Below are positions 8,508-19,880 of a stretch of 64,000 nt of DNA, piece by piece. The DNA lies in contig JAFXHU010000012.1 in assembly GCA_017533565.1 (NCBI GenBank), forward strand, positions 62,001 through 126,000, read 5' to 3'. Position 1 is the stretch's first letter; every line of letters begins with the position of its first letter. Origin of the DNA: Clostridia bacterium. GTDB lineage: Bacteria; Bacillota; Clostridia; Oscillospirales; CAG-272. A program made the translations under genes and the position numbers. The notes below the pieces were generated by a model. The model was not told where the DNA came from. It ran no database searches and worked only from the letters and a program-made list of their open reading frames with translations.

Positions 8508-8585
8508 TCCTTTGCCAAAGCTAACACCTTTGTAATATGAAACGTTTTGTTTGGTGCTTTTACTTCAAAAATGGATAGGTTTTTT

Positions 8586-9545
8586 ATGAAAATACGTTTT
8601 TTTATTATCCGCCACGGCGAAAGCCTTGGAAATTTAAATAAAATTTGTCTTGGTCACACCGATTTGGGACTCACCGACAGGGGGCACGAGCAGGCCTCCC
8701 TGACTGCCGATGCGCTTAAGGACATACCTTTTTTACGGATTTATTCAAGCGACCTTGTTCGCGCAGTTGAAACCGCCCTCCCGAATGCTTCCTTGCGCGG
8801 TCTTGGCGCGGCTGATATTATCTCTCGCACCGATTTGCGCGAGCTTTATTTCGGTGATTGGGAAAACGCCGCGGTTGCCTTTCTTGAAGCCGAATACCGC
8901 GAAATGTTTACCGTCGGCTGGCGTCAGGGCTTCGGCACCTTTACTCCCCCAAACGGCGAAAGCGTGCCCGCACTTGCGAATAGAATTTGCAATGCGCTTG
9001 CCGAGGTAGCGCGCGAATGCGCTCTCGATGCTCGGTGCAAGGTCTTATCCGAAGGTTGCTTCGGCGGCGCTAAAGTCTTATCCGACGGTAGCTTTAACAG
9101 TCCCGAGGACTTATCCAACGTCTGCTCTAACAATGCCAAGGGTTTATCCGACGGTAGCTCCGCGCGTGTTAAAGACTGTGCCAAGGAGGACGTGGCAACA
9201 AACGCGAAAAACCGTTGCAGAGCCGATTTTACGGGAGAAAGCTGTGCCGAGAAGGACGGGGAAGTAAATGCCGGAATGCCTTGCAAAGCCGATTATATAG
9301 GCGAATGCAGCACCGCAAAAGACGTGGAAATAAACGTACTCGTTGTAAGCCACGCGGCATCTATACGCGCCTTTTGGGGCAAAATTTCGGGCTACAGGGC
9401 GGACGAGGTTTGCGCCGCCGTTCCATTCCCGTCAAACGCCTCCTATTCGGTTGTAGATTACGATTTGGAGAGCGAAGCCTTTACCCCTATTTCCTACTCG
9501 GTTGACGGGCATTTATCCGAGCTTAAAACCGCCCTTCCCGGATAA
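8586..9545 (+). CDS. Histidine phosphatase with an in-frame tandem-repeat insertion
   Basis: 319 residues. The catalytic RHGE box is at residues 9-12 (FFIIRHGESLGN), followed by SSDLVRAVETA, ELYFGDWE and, late in the protein, the second catalytic histidine in VVSHAASIRAFW. This places it in the phosphoglycerate mutase/CobC-like branch, which removes phosphate from small molecules through a phosphohistidine. Between the two halves sits an insert of about 100 residues (152-251) made of four 11-residue repeats followed by 22-residue repeats, Cys-, Ser- and Asp-rich. Family members normally need only about 200 residues. Start chosen at 8586 (GGATAGG upstream); 8571 is possible. Substrate unknown. 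Confidence 0.8.
   Translation: MKIRFFIIRHGESLGNLNKICLGHTDLGLTDRGHEQASLTADALKDIPFLRIYSSDLVRAVETALPNASLRGLGAADIISRTDLRELYFGDWENAAVAFLEAEYREMFTVGWRQGFGTFTPPNGESVPALANRICNALAEVARECALDARCKVLSEGCFGGAKVLSDGSFNSPEDLSNVCSNNAKGLSDGSSARVKDCAKEDVATNAKNRCRADFTGESCAEKDGEVNAGMPCKADYIGECSTAKDVEINVLVVSHAASIRAFWGKISGYRADEVCAAVPFPSNASYSVVDYDLESEAFTPISYSVDGHLSELKTALPG
9039..9170 (+). repeat. Coding tandem repeat, four units of 33 bp
   Basis: Units start at 9039, 9072, 9105 and 9138 and encode KVLSEGCFGGA, KVLSDGSFNSP, EDLSNVCSNNA and KGLSDGSSARV. The frame is kept throughout. Confidence 0.9.
9171..9338 (+). repeat. Coding tandem repeat, 66-bp units
   Basis: A partial unit (9171-9206) and two full units (9207-9272 and 9273-9338) share the pattern C-(R/K)-A-D-(F/Y)-x-G-E followed by K-D-x-E-(V/I)-N. 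The last unit runs directly into the VLVVSH catalytic strand. Confidence 0.8.
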
Positions 9546-9593
9546 AAAATCGTCATTTTGCATATAAAGATTAAACCTTCGTTTTATAAAGTC

Positions 9594-9665
9594 GCCTATC
9601 CGTATCTGTATAAATATGCCTATCCTTATCCGTATAAATGCGCCTCGTTTTAATCTGTAAAGATA
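9594..9665. repeat. 24-bp imperfect tandem repeat
   Basis: Three units start at 9594, 9618 and 9642 with GCCTATCC(G/T)TATC and GTATAAAT cores, the third more diverged. Non-coding, just downstream of the histidine phosphatase. The rest of 9546-9723 shows no gene. Confidence 0.55.
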
Positions 9666-9723
9666 CTTACCGTTTAGGTATAAAAACACCTACGTTTAAC
9701 AGAAAAACCGCATAACAAAACAA

Positions 9724-9752
9724 AAAAAGAGCAGGGGAGTCCTGCTCTTTTT
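9724..9752. terminator. Bidirectional intrinsic terminator
   Basis: AAAAAGAGCAGG and CCTGCTCTTTTT form the stem. It lies between the convergent histidine phosphatase and dnaJ genes. Confidence 0.85.
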
Positions 9753-9852
9753 CTTTCAAAAGCATAAAAACGAAAATGCCGTGCTTTGCGCGTAAGTAAA
9801 ACCGTTGGCTCTGCTTTTTAGCTTTGCTTTTTGGCGGTGCTTTTATGCCGTA

Positions 9853-10983
9853 TTATTTGAAAATTTTCTTGAAAAAGCCTTCGCGGGCGGAGGATTTCTT
9901 TCCTTCGAAGGATTCCTCAAAGCTCTTGAGAATTTTCTTTTGCTCCTGTGAAAGCCCCGTCGGGGTTTCGACGTTTACGGTGAAGATAAGGTTGCCGACG
10001 CGCTTCGGATTGTTTATATCCGCAATGCCCTTTCCGCGGAGGGTAAAGGACGTACCCGTCTGCGTTCCGTCGGGGAGATTGAATTTCTCCGTGCCTCCGC
10101 CAAGCAGCGGAATATCTATCGTCGCACCGAGTGCAGCCTCCACGAAGGTGATGGGGATTTCGCAATAAATATCGTTGCCGTTTCGGGTGAAAAGGCTATG
10201 CGGCTTTACCTTAATTTCAATAACGAGGTCGCCGTTCGGTCCGCCGTTTCTTCCCGCCGAGCCTTGACCGCGAAGGACAACCCTTTGCATATTGTCGATG
10301 CCCGCGGGGATAGATACGTCAAGACGCTTGTTTACCCTTACGTAGCCCTTTCCGTTACAGTTTTTACACGGAGTTTTGACTATCTTACCCGTTCCGCGAC
10401 AGGCGGAGCAGCTTCTTTGCGACTGCATACTGCCGAAAAGGGTCTGCTGCTGTACGGTTACGTAGCCGCGACCGCGACAGGTAGGACAGGACTCGGGCTT
10501 TGTACCCTTTGCAGCACCGCTTGCGCCGCAATCATCGCACGCCTCAACACGTGCAAAGTTGACCTCCTTTTTGCAGCCGAATGCCGCCTCCTCAAATTCA
10601 AGGGTAACCCTTGCGAGGACGTCGTCACCCTCAATAGGCGCGTTTTTGGAGCTTGCTCTGCCGCCTCCGCCAAAGAAGGAGGACATAATATCCGAAAAGT
10701 CAAAGCCGTCGAAGCCGCCAAATCCGCCTCCGCCGTAGCCGCCGCCCGCCGTGGGGTCAAACGCCGCGTGACCGTATTGGTCGTACTTTGCCTTTTTCTC
10801 CTCGTCGGAGAGGACGGCATACGCCTCGTTTACCTCCTTGAAGCGTGCCTCTGCCTCCGCATCCCCCGGATTCATATCGGTGTGATACTTTTTCGCAAGC
10901 TGGCGGTAGGCTCTCTTTATCTCGTCGGCGCTTGCGCTCTTGCTGACGCCAAGCACCTCGTAGTAATCTCTTTTATCTGCCAT
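9853..10983 (-). CDS. dnaJ: Co-chaperone DnaJ (Hsp40) with an HTD J-domain
   Basis: 376 residues with full class-I layout: J-domain (1-70), Gly/Phe-rich linker ([17 protein letters not shown]), four zinc-binding CxxCxGxG-type repeats ([32 protein letters not shown]), then two C-terminal substrate-binding beta-domains and a dimerisation tail. DnaJ delivers clients and triggers DnaK ATP hydrolysis. The normally invariant HPD tripeptide is HTD at residues 34-36 ([10 protein letters not shown]; codons CAC ACC GAT), a single-base change from proline. The rest of the J-domain is intact, so the gene is not obviously decayed. Last gene of the hrcA operon; the start follows AAAGGATAGATT. Confidence 0.95.
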   Translation of the reverse strand: MADKRDYYEVLGVSKSASADEIKRAYRQLAKKYHTDMNPGDAEAEARFKEVNEAYAVLSDEEKKAKYDQYGHAAFDPTAGGGYGGGGFGGFDGFDFSDIMSSFFGGGGRASSKNAPIEGDDVLARVTLEFEEAAFGCKKEVNFARVEACDDCGASGAAKGTKPESCPTCRGRGYVTVQQQTLFGSMQSQRSCSACRGTGKIVKTPCKNCNGKGYVRVNKRLDVSIPAGIDNMQRVVLRGQGSAGRNGGPNGDLVIEIKVKPHSLFTRNGNDIYCEIPITFVEAALGATIDIPLLGGGTEKFNLPDGTQTGTSFTLRGKGIADINNPKRVGNLIFTVNVETPTGLSQEQKKILKSFEESFEGKKSSAREGFFKKIFK

Positions 10984-11150
10984 AATCTATCCTTTAATGT
11001 CGGCATAAAACGCACCTTGGGCGCATCACAAAAGTGACACGCCCCCGATGGTTCTTTGAAAAATTGCCGATTTGCTTTGAAACGGGACAATTTTCGCGCC
11101 ACCGGCTAATGTAAACAAATATTTACGTATTCAGCCCGTGCGTCGGTTTA

Positions 11151-13016
<1,866 letters not shown>

Positions 13017-13074
13017 TTAATAAATTTGACACGGGTGTGCCGATATACAATATATTGTAAACAATTATTGTCAA

Positions 13075-13620
13075 TTAGTTAACCGTCTTTACCATTGCAA
13101 AGCGGATTATGCGATTCCCCTTTTTGTACCCCTTTTGGAATACCTCGGTGATTTCGTCCTCTCTTTCGGAGTCGTCCTCCTCGTGGAATACCGCGTTGTG
13201 AATGTTCGGGTCGAATTTGTCGCCCGCAGCACCGAATGCTTCAACGCCGAGCCTTTCGAGAACGGTGCCTACCGTGCCCGCAATCATTACGAGTCCGTCC
13301 TTTACCTTTTCGCCGTCGGTGAATGCCGCCGCCCTTTCGAGATTGTCAATAATCGGAAGGATTTCGGTAACCGTGTCGGCAAGAGCGTTGTTGTAGGTCG
13401 CCTCCTTTTCCTCTCTCGAGCGTCTTCGGAAATTATCGTATTCCGCCGCAAGGCGAAGATACTTATCCTCCTTTTCCTTAAGCTCGGATTTGAGTCTTTC
13501 CGCCTCCGCCCTCACTGCCTCAAGCTCTGCCTTAAGAGCCTCAAGCTCGGCTGCCTCGGCTGTGTCGGGGGCTTCGTTTACGGCTTCGTTAACCGCTTCG
13601 TTTTGATTAGTTTCTTTCAT
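13075..13620 (-). CDS. grpE: Nucleotide exchange factor GrpE
   Basis: 181 residues. The acidic N-terminus includes a short NEAVNEAVNEA repeat, then a long coiled coil (AELEALKAELEAVRAEAERL) leads into the family signature LRLAAEYDNFRRRSREEKE. The C-terminal beta-wing carries FDPNIHNAVFHEEDD and GYKKGNRIIRFAMVKT. GrpE dimers open DnaK to release ADP. The ATG at 13620 is chosen because AAAGGCAGACAA precedes it and because the next upstream in-frame start would overlap hrcA by about 50 bp. It lies 13 bp after hrcA. Confidence 0.96.
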   Translation of the reverse strand: MKETNQNEAVNEAVNEAPDTAEAAELEALKAELEAVRAEAERLKSELKEKEDKYLRLAAEYDNFRRRSREEKEATYNNALADTVTEILPIIDNLERAAAFTDGEKVKDGLVMIAGTVGTVLERLGVEAFGAAGDKFDPNIHNAVFHEEDDSEREDEITEVFQKGYKKGNRIIRFAMVKTVN

Positions 13621-13633
13621 TTGTCTGCCTTTC

Positions 13634-14695
13634 TTATTCTCCCGGCGGGAGCGCATCGACGTCGGATGCGAGCATCCTGTCAAGCTCCTCGGAGAGTTGT
13701 GCTATCATTTTGATAACCTTTGAATAATTCATACGCTTCGGACCGATAACTCCGATTGCGATTTGGCTCGTGCCGACGGTGATGTTTTTGAAAATCATCG
13801 CGGTGTCGGACATAACGTCGCCGTCGCCCTCCTTGCCGATATATACGTGTATTCCGTCGCTGTCACCCGAGTGGGAGGAAATCACGTCAACGAGAACGTC
13901 CTTTTCCTCAAGCGCGCCGAGAAGCCCGCGGAATTTCGTCATATCCGAATATTCGGGGTATTGCAGGAGCTTCGTTATTCCGTCGAGCCTTACGTCGGCG
14001 GTGTCAAGCTCGCTCATTGCCTCGTAAATTTCCTTGATTGCGGGGTGAACCATTCCCGCAGCGCCTCCCATAAGTGCCTCAAGCCTTACGATGGTGGGCA
14101 TCGTAATTTCGTCACCCGTAAGATTTACGAGATAAAGGTTGAGAAGCTCGGTAAAGCGGATAAGGCTTTGCTCCGAAATGTGGAAATTCAAATGCACGGT
14201 TTTCGATTTTACTATGTCACCCTCGAAGGAGAGGACGAGCAAAAAGTCGCGCGGTCCGAGATAAACGCTGTTAAAGCGGGAAACACGCGCACCCGTCGCA
14301 CTCGAGCGAAAGGCAATACCCGTGTAATCGGAATTTGAAGCGGCAAGCCGCGACGCCTCCGCCAAAATCGCATCCATTTCCGAAAGCTTATAAGAAAGCT
14401 GGCGGTTTATGTCGGCAATTTCGCTTTTGGTTACGTTGTATTGGTGTATGAGCGCATCGACGTAAAGTCGGTAGCCAAGCTCGGTGGGGACTCTGCCCGC
14501 GGAGGTGTGCGGCTGTGCAAGGTAGCCCATCTCCTCGAGGTCCGCCATTTCGTTTCGTATCGTTGCGGGAGAGCAGGTAAGACCCGTTGCCTGTGACAGG
14601 TATTTTGAGCCGATAGGCTCGCCGTGAGCAATGTGAGCATCAACGATTGCCTTGAGAATTTGAATTTTCCTCGGTGTAAGCTTGTGGTCGCTCAT
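13634..14695 (-). CDS. hrcA: Heat-inducible transcription repressor HrcA
   Basis: 353 residues. The N-terminal winged helix (LTPRKIQILKAIVDAHIAHGEPIGSK and CSPATIRNEMADLEEMGYL) and the AGRVPTELGYRLYVD linker are diagnostic, followed by the GAF-like dimerisation domain and the C-terminal IGPKRMNYSKVIKMI segment. HrcA, folded with GroEL help, binds the CIRCE operator and represses chaperone genes until heat titrates GroEL away. It heads its own operon, behind a CIRCE site at 14730-14756, so it is autoregulated. The start follows GAAAGGAAGTG. Confidence 0.97.
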   Translation of the reverse strand: MSDHKLTPRKIQILKAIVDAHIAHGEPIGSKYLSQATGLTCSPATIRNEMADLEEMGYLAQPHTSAGRVPTELGYRLYVDALIHQYNVTKSEIADINRQLSYKLSEMDAILAEASRLAASNSDYTGIAFRSSATGARVSRFNSVYLGPRDFLLVLSFEGDIVKSKTVHLNFHISEQSLIRFTELLNLYLVNLTGDEITMPTIVRLEALMGGAAGMVHPAIKEIYEAMSELDTADVRLDGITKLLQYPEYSDMTKFRGLLGALEEKDVLVDVISSHSGDSDGIHVYIGKEGDGDVMSDTAMIFKNITVGTSQIAIGVIGPKRMNYSKVIKMIAQLSEELDRMLASDVDALPPGE

Positions 14696-14729
14696 CCCGT
14701 CACTTCCTTTCGTTAGATTTTTTACGTTT

Positions 14730-14756
14730 TTAGCACTTACACATCGAGAGTGCTAA
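14730..14756. promoter_or_regulatory. CIRCE operator
   Basis: TTAGCACTT, a 9-bp spacer, then GAGTGCTAA: the CIRCE inverted repeat with a single mismatch in the left arm. It overlaps the expected transcription start of the hrcA operon. Confidence 0.95.
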
Positions 14757-14769
14757 CGTTTGCATCAAT

Positions 14770-14798
14770 AATATATACTATTTTCTCCCCCGTGTCAA
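14770..14798 (-). promoter_or_regulatory. Promoter of the hrcA operon
   Basis: On the minus strand, TTGACA (14793-14798), 17-bp spacer, TATATT (14770-14775), directly upstream of CIRCE. The stretch 14799-15065 beyond it holds no gene I can support; a lone AGTGCTAA half-site sits near 14849. Confidence 0.85.
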
Positions 14799-15065
14799 GT
14801 ATTGTGGCATAAAAAGTTGTGAACAATTTGTTAACAATTCGCACACAAATGGCGAAAGTGCTAAAAATTTACCGAAAAAATCCCAAAATTGGAATAAAAG
14901 TCGTATTGCGGCGAATTTGTGCGCGGCTTTGGCGCGTTTTTCTCGGATTTTCGGGAATTTATACGGTGCTTGCATCCGCTTTATAAAGAAATAACGGCTT
15001 TGTGCCGCGTTAAGCCGTATGCGCTTTTTCGGTGCTGCACCGTATTTTGTGTTATAAATTTGTAC

Positions 15066-15094
15066 TTGACTTTGGGAAAAAAATATTATATAAT
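15066..15094 (+). promoter_or_regulatory. Promoter of rny
   Basis: TTGACT (15066-15071), 17-bp spacer, TATAAT (15089-15094), giving a leader of about 110 nt before the rny start. Confidence 0.8.
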
Positions 15095-15213
15095 ATATTT
15101 CGTATAAATGTGCGCTCGCGTCGGGCTGTGCCAACACGGGTGTGCGTTATGCTAACAAATTTATTTTTTTACGATAAATGTTACTTAAAACCGTAACAAG
15201 AAGGAGGTGTAAA

Positions 15214-16755
15214 ATGCAACCTTGGTTGGCTATAGTAATAGCTATCGGCACTGCGGTAGTCGGTGCGGTAGTTGGTATAATAGTTAATAACTCCGTTGCC
15301 AAGAAAAAGGTTGGCTCCGCAACAGAGCAGGCAAAGCATATCGTGGAAGACGCGATAAAGACCGCCGAAAGCGCGAAGAAGGAAGCCATCATTTCGGCAA
15401 AGGAAGAGATATTCAATCTCAAAAAGGAGGCGGACTTTGATATAAAGGAACGCCGCAAGGAGGTTTCAAGGCTTGAGAGAAGAATCCAGCAAAAGGAGGA
15501 ATCCCTCGATTCAAAGCTTGAGGCCATTGAAAGAAAGGAGCAGGCGCTCCAGGATAAGCACACCGCGGTGGATAAGCTTCGCGAGGAGCAGCAGAAGGCA
15601 CTCGACGGACAGCTTGCGATGCTTGAAAAGATTGCGGGAATGACCCGCGAGGATGCGAAGGCGGAATTGCTCGGCAGACTTGACAGCGAGCTTGCACACG
15701 AAACGGCGGTTAAGATTGCGGAGTATGAGGAAAAATTCCGCGACGAGGCGGACGTGAAGGCAAGAGATATTCTTTCTCTCGCAATTCAGCGCTGTGCCGC
15801 CGACCACGTAAGCGAGATTTCGATTTCCACCGTACAGATTCCCGGTGACGAGATGAAGGGTAGAATTATCGGACGCGAGGGTAGAAATATCCGCACGATT
15901 GAGCAGCTTACGGGCGTTGACCTCATTATCGACGATACTCCCGACGTTATCACCATTTCGGGCTTCGACCCCGTGCGCCGCGAGATTGCGAGAATCGCAC
16001 TTGAAAAGCTCGTAAGCGACGGAAGAATACATCCCGCACGTATCGAGGAAATGGTTGAAAAGGCAAAGAGAGAGGTTGACGGCGCAATTAAGCAGGCGGG
16101 CGAGCGAGCAGTATTTGAAACGGGTGTCCACGGACTTCACCCCGAAATTATCAAGCTTCTCGGACGTATGAAGTTCCGTACGTCCTACGGACAGAATGCG
16201 CTTCGCCACTCCATTGAGGTATCTATGCTCGCGGGCGTTATTGCCGACGAGATGGGCGTTGACGTTACCATGGCACGCAGGGCGGGACTTCTCCACGATA
16301 TCGGTAAATCGGTTACCGCGGAGGTTGAAGGCTCTCACGTTGCTCTCGGCGTAGAGATTGCACAGAAGTACAGAGAAAACAAGGATATTATCCACGCTAT
16401 CGAGGCTCACCACAACGACGTGGAGAGCGTATCCGCGCTTGACTTTATTATTCAGGCTGCCGACGCTATCAGCGCGGCAAGACCCGGCGCAAGACGCGAG
16501 GACGTTGAAAATTATATCAAGCGTCTTCAGAAGCTTGAGGAGGTTGCGGGCGACTTTGAGGGCGTTGAAAAGACCTTTGCTATCCAGGCGGGCAGAGAGG
16601 TCAGAATTATGGTTAAGCCGGAGGTCGTTGACGACGATAGGATGAAGATTCTCGCACGTGAAATCGCAAAGAAAATCGAGGGCGAGCTTGATTATCCCGG
16701 ACAGATTAAGGTCAGCGTAATACGCGAATCGAGATTTATCGACTACGCTAAATAA
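15214..16755 (+). CDS. rny: Ribonuclease Y
   Basis: 513 residues. An N-terminal membrane anchor ([21 protein letters not shown]) is followed by a long charged coiled coil (to about residue 200), a KH domain with [19 protein letters not shown], and an HD domain with [11 protein letters not shown] and the metal-binding LLHDIGKSV. RNase Y is the membrane-bound endoribonuclease that starts mRNA decay in many Bacillota and works with RNase J, present at the window start. The ATG at 15214 has an AAGGAGGTG site at ideal distance; upstream in-frame ATGs do not. Followed by a strong terminator. In Bacillus ymdB follows rny directly; here a heparinase-like gene lies between. Confidence 0.97.
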   Translation: MQPWLAIVIAIGTAVVGAVVGIIVNNSVAKKKVGSATEQAKHIVEDAIKTAESAKKEAIISAKEEIFNLKKEADFDIKERRKEVSRLERRIQQKEESLDSKLEAIERKEQALQDKHTAVDKLREEQQKALDGQLAMLEKIAGMTREDAKAELLGRLDSELAHETAVKIAEYEEKFRDEADVKARDILSLAIQRCAADHVSEISISTVQIPGDEMKGRIIGREGRNIRTIEQLTGVDLIIDDTPDVITISGFDPVRREIARIALEKLVSDGRIHPARIEEMVEKAKREVDGAIKQAGERAVFETGVHGLHPEIIKLLGRMKFRTSYGQNALRHSIEVSMLAGVIADEMGVDVTMARRAGLLHDIGKSVTAEVEGSHVALGVEIAQKYRENKDIIHAIEAHHNDVESVSALDFIIQAADAISAARPGARREDVENYIKRLQKLEEVAGDFEGVEKTFAIQAGREVRIMVKPEVVDDDRMKILAREIAKKIEGELDYPGQIKVSVIRESRFIDYAK

Positions 16756-16760
16756 TTTTA

Positions 16761-16791
16761 AAGGACAGGGCGAAAAACCCTGTCCTTTTTT
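16761..16791 (+). terminator. Intrinsic terminator after rny
   Basis: AAGGACAGGG and CCCTGTCCTT stem followed by TTTTTT. From here to 17062 I see no gene or recognisable element. Confidence 0.9.
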
Positions 16792-17062
16792 GCACTTTTT
16801 TATTTGACTCTTTTTTTATTTTATTACTTTACCGGGCTTTGGCGTTTAGAAGCTTACAAGATTTGGGCTGTGTATCCACCAACCCTATCACAGTTGCATC
16901 GAAAGACCGCGCGCTTTTAGGCTGCAAACGGTTCGTAGCACTCTCAATCGCAAAAAGCAAGAGAAAATGAAAAAATACGGCAATGAACGGAAAAATCGGA
17001 GCAAACGGCTTAACTTAACCGTGTGCCTGCGTAAATATAATAATCTAATGTAACTGTAAATA

Positions 17063-17091
17063 TTGATTTTTCTATCAGATTGTGTTAATAT
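17063..17091 (+). promoter_or_regulatory. Promoter of the heparinase-like gene
   Basis: TTGATT (17063-17068), 17-bp spacer, TAATAT (17086-17091). Confidence 0.6.
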
Positions 17092-17125
17092 CTATATATA
17101 AACTTACAAGCTGCGAGGTGCTAAT

Positions 17126-18934
17126 ATGAAACATAACTTTTTGGGCGATCTTTTAAGACACACGGGTGCGAAGGTGCATCCGAGAATTTTCCTCACTGCG
17201 TCGGATTTTGACCGCATACGCACAAGCGATGACCCCATATACGCCGCAGGCAGGGCAAACGTTATCAAAAAGGCTGACGAGCTTATGGGTAAGCCGCTTT
17301 TAGAGTATAACATTCCCGATGGAATCAGGCTTCTTGCCGTTTCCCGCGCGACCCTCGCGCGCAGCCTTAATCTTGGATTTGCATATCAGATTACCCAAGA
17401 TACGAAATATGCCGAGAGGCTTTGGCTTGAGCTTGAAAACGTCGCGAGCTACAAGGATTGGAATCCCTATCATCACCTCGACGTCGGCGAGATGTGCAAC
17501 GCCGTGGCTATTGGATACGACTGGATTTACGACTATCTAACCGAGGGACAGCGTGCCGTCCTTCGCGCCGCACTCCAAAAAAACGGATTTGAGGCGACAA
17601 TGGACGACTACCTTGACCGCGAGCGCCGTCGCAGCTATCGCTGGTATCAGGATGACCCCGGCGACAACTGGAAATTCGTCTGCAACGGCGGTGCGACCGT
17701 TGCCCTCCTTGCCATTTGCGATGAGGATGACGTAGATACGTCACTGCTCGAGGCGGTGTTTGAATATGCTTTTGAGGACACCTACCGTGCGGTAAGGACG
17801 ATGTACTATCCCGACGGCTCGTACATAGAGGGCTTTATTTATTGGAATTATGCCTCCGACTATCTCGGACACTACGTATGGGCGCTTAAGACTGCGCTTG
17901 GCACCGATTACGGTCTTTGCGATTACGAGCCTGTTCGCACCTCTGCATACTATGTAAAGCGGCTCTGCTCTAACTCCTTCCGTGCGTTTAATTTCGGTGA
18001 TGCTGCCGAAAGCGTTATGGCTGTGCCCGTCCTTTCTTGGATGGGCAGATACTTTAACGACCCCGTCATTTCCACCATGCGTGCCGACTATCTTCGTGAA
18101 AATCTTTCGCTCGTTGAGCCGTATGACCTCATTTGGTATCTGCCCTGTGAGGCAAAATATCCCGAAACCGTGCCGCTTGGCTTCGGGCGCGTGGGCGGAG
18201 ATAACGCATCCTTCCGCGTCGGCTTTGGGGAGGACGATTTGTATGCGGCAATTCATTTCGGTGAAAACGACGCCTACCACGGTCACGCCGACACGGGTAC
18301 CTTCGTTATCGAATGGAAAAAGAGAAGATTTATCTGCGACCTCGGTGCGGATAATTACAACATACATTATCATCACGCCTACCGCTACCGTGCGGAGGGG
18401 CATAACGCGCTTGTATTCAATCCGTCCGACGGACCCGACCAGAATATAAAGGCTTACACGAGAATTGAAAGATTTTCAAATGGGGAGCAGGGCGAGATGT
18501 TTGCCATTGCCGACACCTCCGACGTCTATTTCGGCAGACCCGTTAAAAGAGGTATAAGAATTACCGAGGTTGACGGATTAAAATGGGTAAGCGTGCGCGA
18601 CGAATACAAGCTCAAAAAGGGCGAGGTCGGACTCTGGTTTGCACATACGACGGGCGATATTGAGCTTTCGGAGGACGGCGGCTCTGCAATTATTACGATT
18701 GACGGACAAAAGATGCTTGTCATTTGCACCACGGGGCTTTGCTTTGAGGTGTGGGACTGTAAGCTTATGTGCGAGGCGCACAACCAAGAGGGACAGTACG
18801 ATAACTCCAAATTCAGAAAGCTTGTGTTAAGGCTTGACCCCCGCGACAAGGCGGTGGAGGTTGTATTCCGTCCGTTTAGCTATGACGGCAACGGAACGTA
18901 TATGCCCTCGCCGAAGCCGCTTTGCGAGTGGTAA
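17126..18934 (+). CDS. Heparinase II/III-family polysaccharide lyase-like protein
   Basis: 602 residues without signal peptide, so probably intracellular. The N-terminal half is an alpha/alpha toroid (ARSLNLGFAYQIT, AVAIGYDWIYDYLTEGQR), and the C-terminal half is the heparinase II/III-like beta-sandwich: YHGHADTGTFVIEWKKRRFICDLG and YRAEGHNALVFN keep the His and Tyr residues typical of the PL12/PL15/PL17/PL21 clan. Such enzymes cleave uronate-containing oligosaccharides by beta-elimination, and a KDG-kinase-like gene at 46 kb could use the products. Exact substrate unknown. Start behind GAGGTG. It has its own promoter and sits between two housekeeping genes that are often adjacent. Confidence 0.75.
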   Translation: MKHNFLGDLLRHTGAKVHPRIFLTASDFDRIRTSDDPIYAAGRANVIKKADELMGKPLLEYNIPDGIRLLAVSRATLARSLNLGFAYQITQDTKYAERLWLELENVASYKDWNPYHHLDVGEMCNAVAIGYDWIYDYLTEGQRAVLRAALQKNGFEATMDDYLDRERRRSYRWYQDDPGDNWKFVCNGGATVALLAICDEDDVDTSLLEAVFEYAFEDTYRAVRTMYYPDGSYIEGFIYWNYASDYLGHYVWALKTALGTDYGLCDYEPVRTSAYYVKRLCSNSFRAFNFGDAAESVMAVPVLSWMGRYFNDPVISTMRADYLRENLSLVEPYDLIWYLPCEAKYPETVPLGFGRVGGDNASFRVGFGEDDLYAAIHFGENDAYHGHADTGTFVIEWKKRRFICDLGADNYNIHYHHAYRYRAEGHNALVFNPSDGPDQNIKAYTRIERFSNGEQGEMFAIADTSDVYFGRPVKRGIRITEVDGLKWVSVRDEYKLKKGEVGLWFAHTTGDIELSEDGGSAIITIDGQKMLVICTTGLCFEVWDCKLMCEAHNQEGQYDNSKFRKLVLRLDPRDKAVEVVFRPFSYDGNGTYMPSPKPLCEW

Positions 18935-19023
18935 AATAGCAAAAAAGCAAACAATTATTTACAAAAAACGATTTTTAAACATATTTTGGCGGATTTTTCC
19001 GCATAGAAAAGAGATTTTTTATA

Positions 19024-19800
19024 ATGAAAATTCTTTGTATCGGCGACGTTACGAGCGCGGGGGGAGTAAGGCTTCTTTCGGATAAGCTTTGGAAATTCCG
19101 ACGGGAAAGGGGTATTGACCTTTGCATTGTAAACGCCGAAAACGCGGGCTTTGTTACGGGTGCCTCCGCGGAGGCTGCGGAGCAGCTTTTTAAGGCGGGT
19201 GCCGATGTGCTTACGGGCGGAAATCACACCCTTCGCAACAAGGCGGTGTATTCCTATATCGACAGCCGACCGTATATGCTTCGCCCTATCAATTTTACCG
19301 AGGAGGCACCGGGTGCGGGCTATTGCATTGCGGATATGTGCGGCTATCGCGTTATGGTAATCAATGCAATGGGTAACGTGCATATTGACCCGACCCTGGA
19401 CGCGCCCTACGGCTATATCGAGCGCGCGCTTCGCCGCGAGGAGGGGAGATACGACCTTGCCGTTATGGACATTCACGCGGAGGCAACGGGCGAAAAGCTT
19501 GCGATAGCCCACGCCTTTGACGGAAAAATAAAGGTGATTTTCGGCACGCATACCCACGTCCCTACCGCCGATTTACAGATTTTGCCGAGGGGGACGGGCT
19601 ACGTTACCGACCTCGGAATGTGCGGAGAGTCGGGCGGTATTCTCGGTATGAATGCCGAGGGTGTTGTGAAAAGAATGAAAAGCCACCTTCCCCTGAAGTT
19701 TGAGGCGGCGGCGGGCGACCCCGTTGCCGACGGTGTGATTTTTGAGCTTCGCAGCTCGGATTTTGCGGTCACGGCAATGGAGCGCGTAAAAATAAAATAA
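19024..19800 (+). CDS. ymdB: YmdB-family metallophosphoesterase
   Basis: 258 residues, the usual size. Conserved metal ligands appear in order: CIGDV near the N-terminus, NAENAGFVTG, LTGGNHTL, DIHAEATGEK, and FGTHTHVPTAD. YmdB proteins hydrolyse 2',3'-cyclic nucleotides and in Bacillus influence motility, biofilm choice and RNase Y activity. The usual position is beside rny; here it lies 2.3 kb downstream with an unrelated gene between. The Shine-Dalgarno is weak. A GC-rich hairpin without T-run (about 19808-19835) separates it from mnmG. Confidence 0.9.
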   Translation: MKILCIGDVTSAGGVRLLSDKLWKFRRERGIDLCIVNAENAGFVTGASAEAAEQLFKAGADVLTGGNHTLRNKAVYSYIDSRPYMLRPINFTEEAPGAGYCIADMCGYRVMVINAMGNVHIDPTLDAPYGYIERALRREEGRYDLAVMDIHAEATGEKLAIAHAFDGKIKVIFGTHTHVPTADLQILPRGTGYVTDLGMCGESGGILGMNAEGVVKRMKSHLPLKFEAAAGDPVADGVIFELRSSDFAVTAMERVKIK

Positions 19801-19880
19801 ATGAAAAACGGGGGGCGTGTTAAATTTCGCCCCCAAAATGTGTAAAATATGACAACAAATGTTTACGAAAGGAGTCGCGA

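Noticed and set aside
10198..11037. Plus-strand ORF opposite dnaJ
   Set aside because: Shadow of dnaJ, caused by codon bias; no ribosome-binding site and no family-like sequence.
14849..14857. Second CIRCE operator
   Set aside because: Only a single half-site (AGTGCTAA) without the inverted partner at the right spacing.
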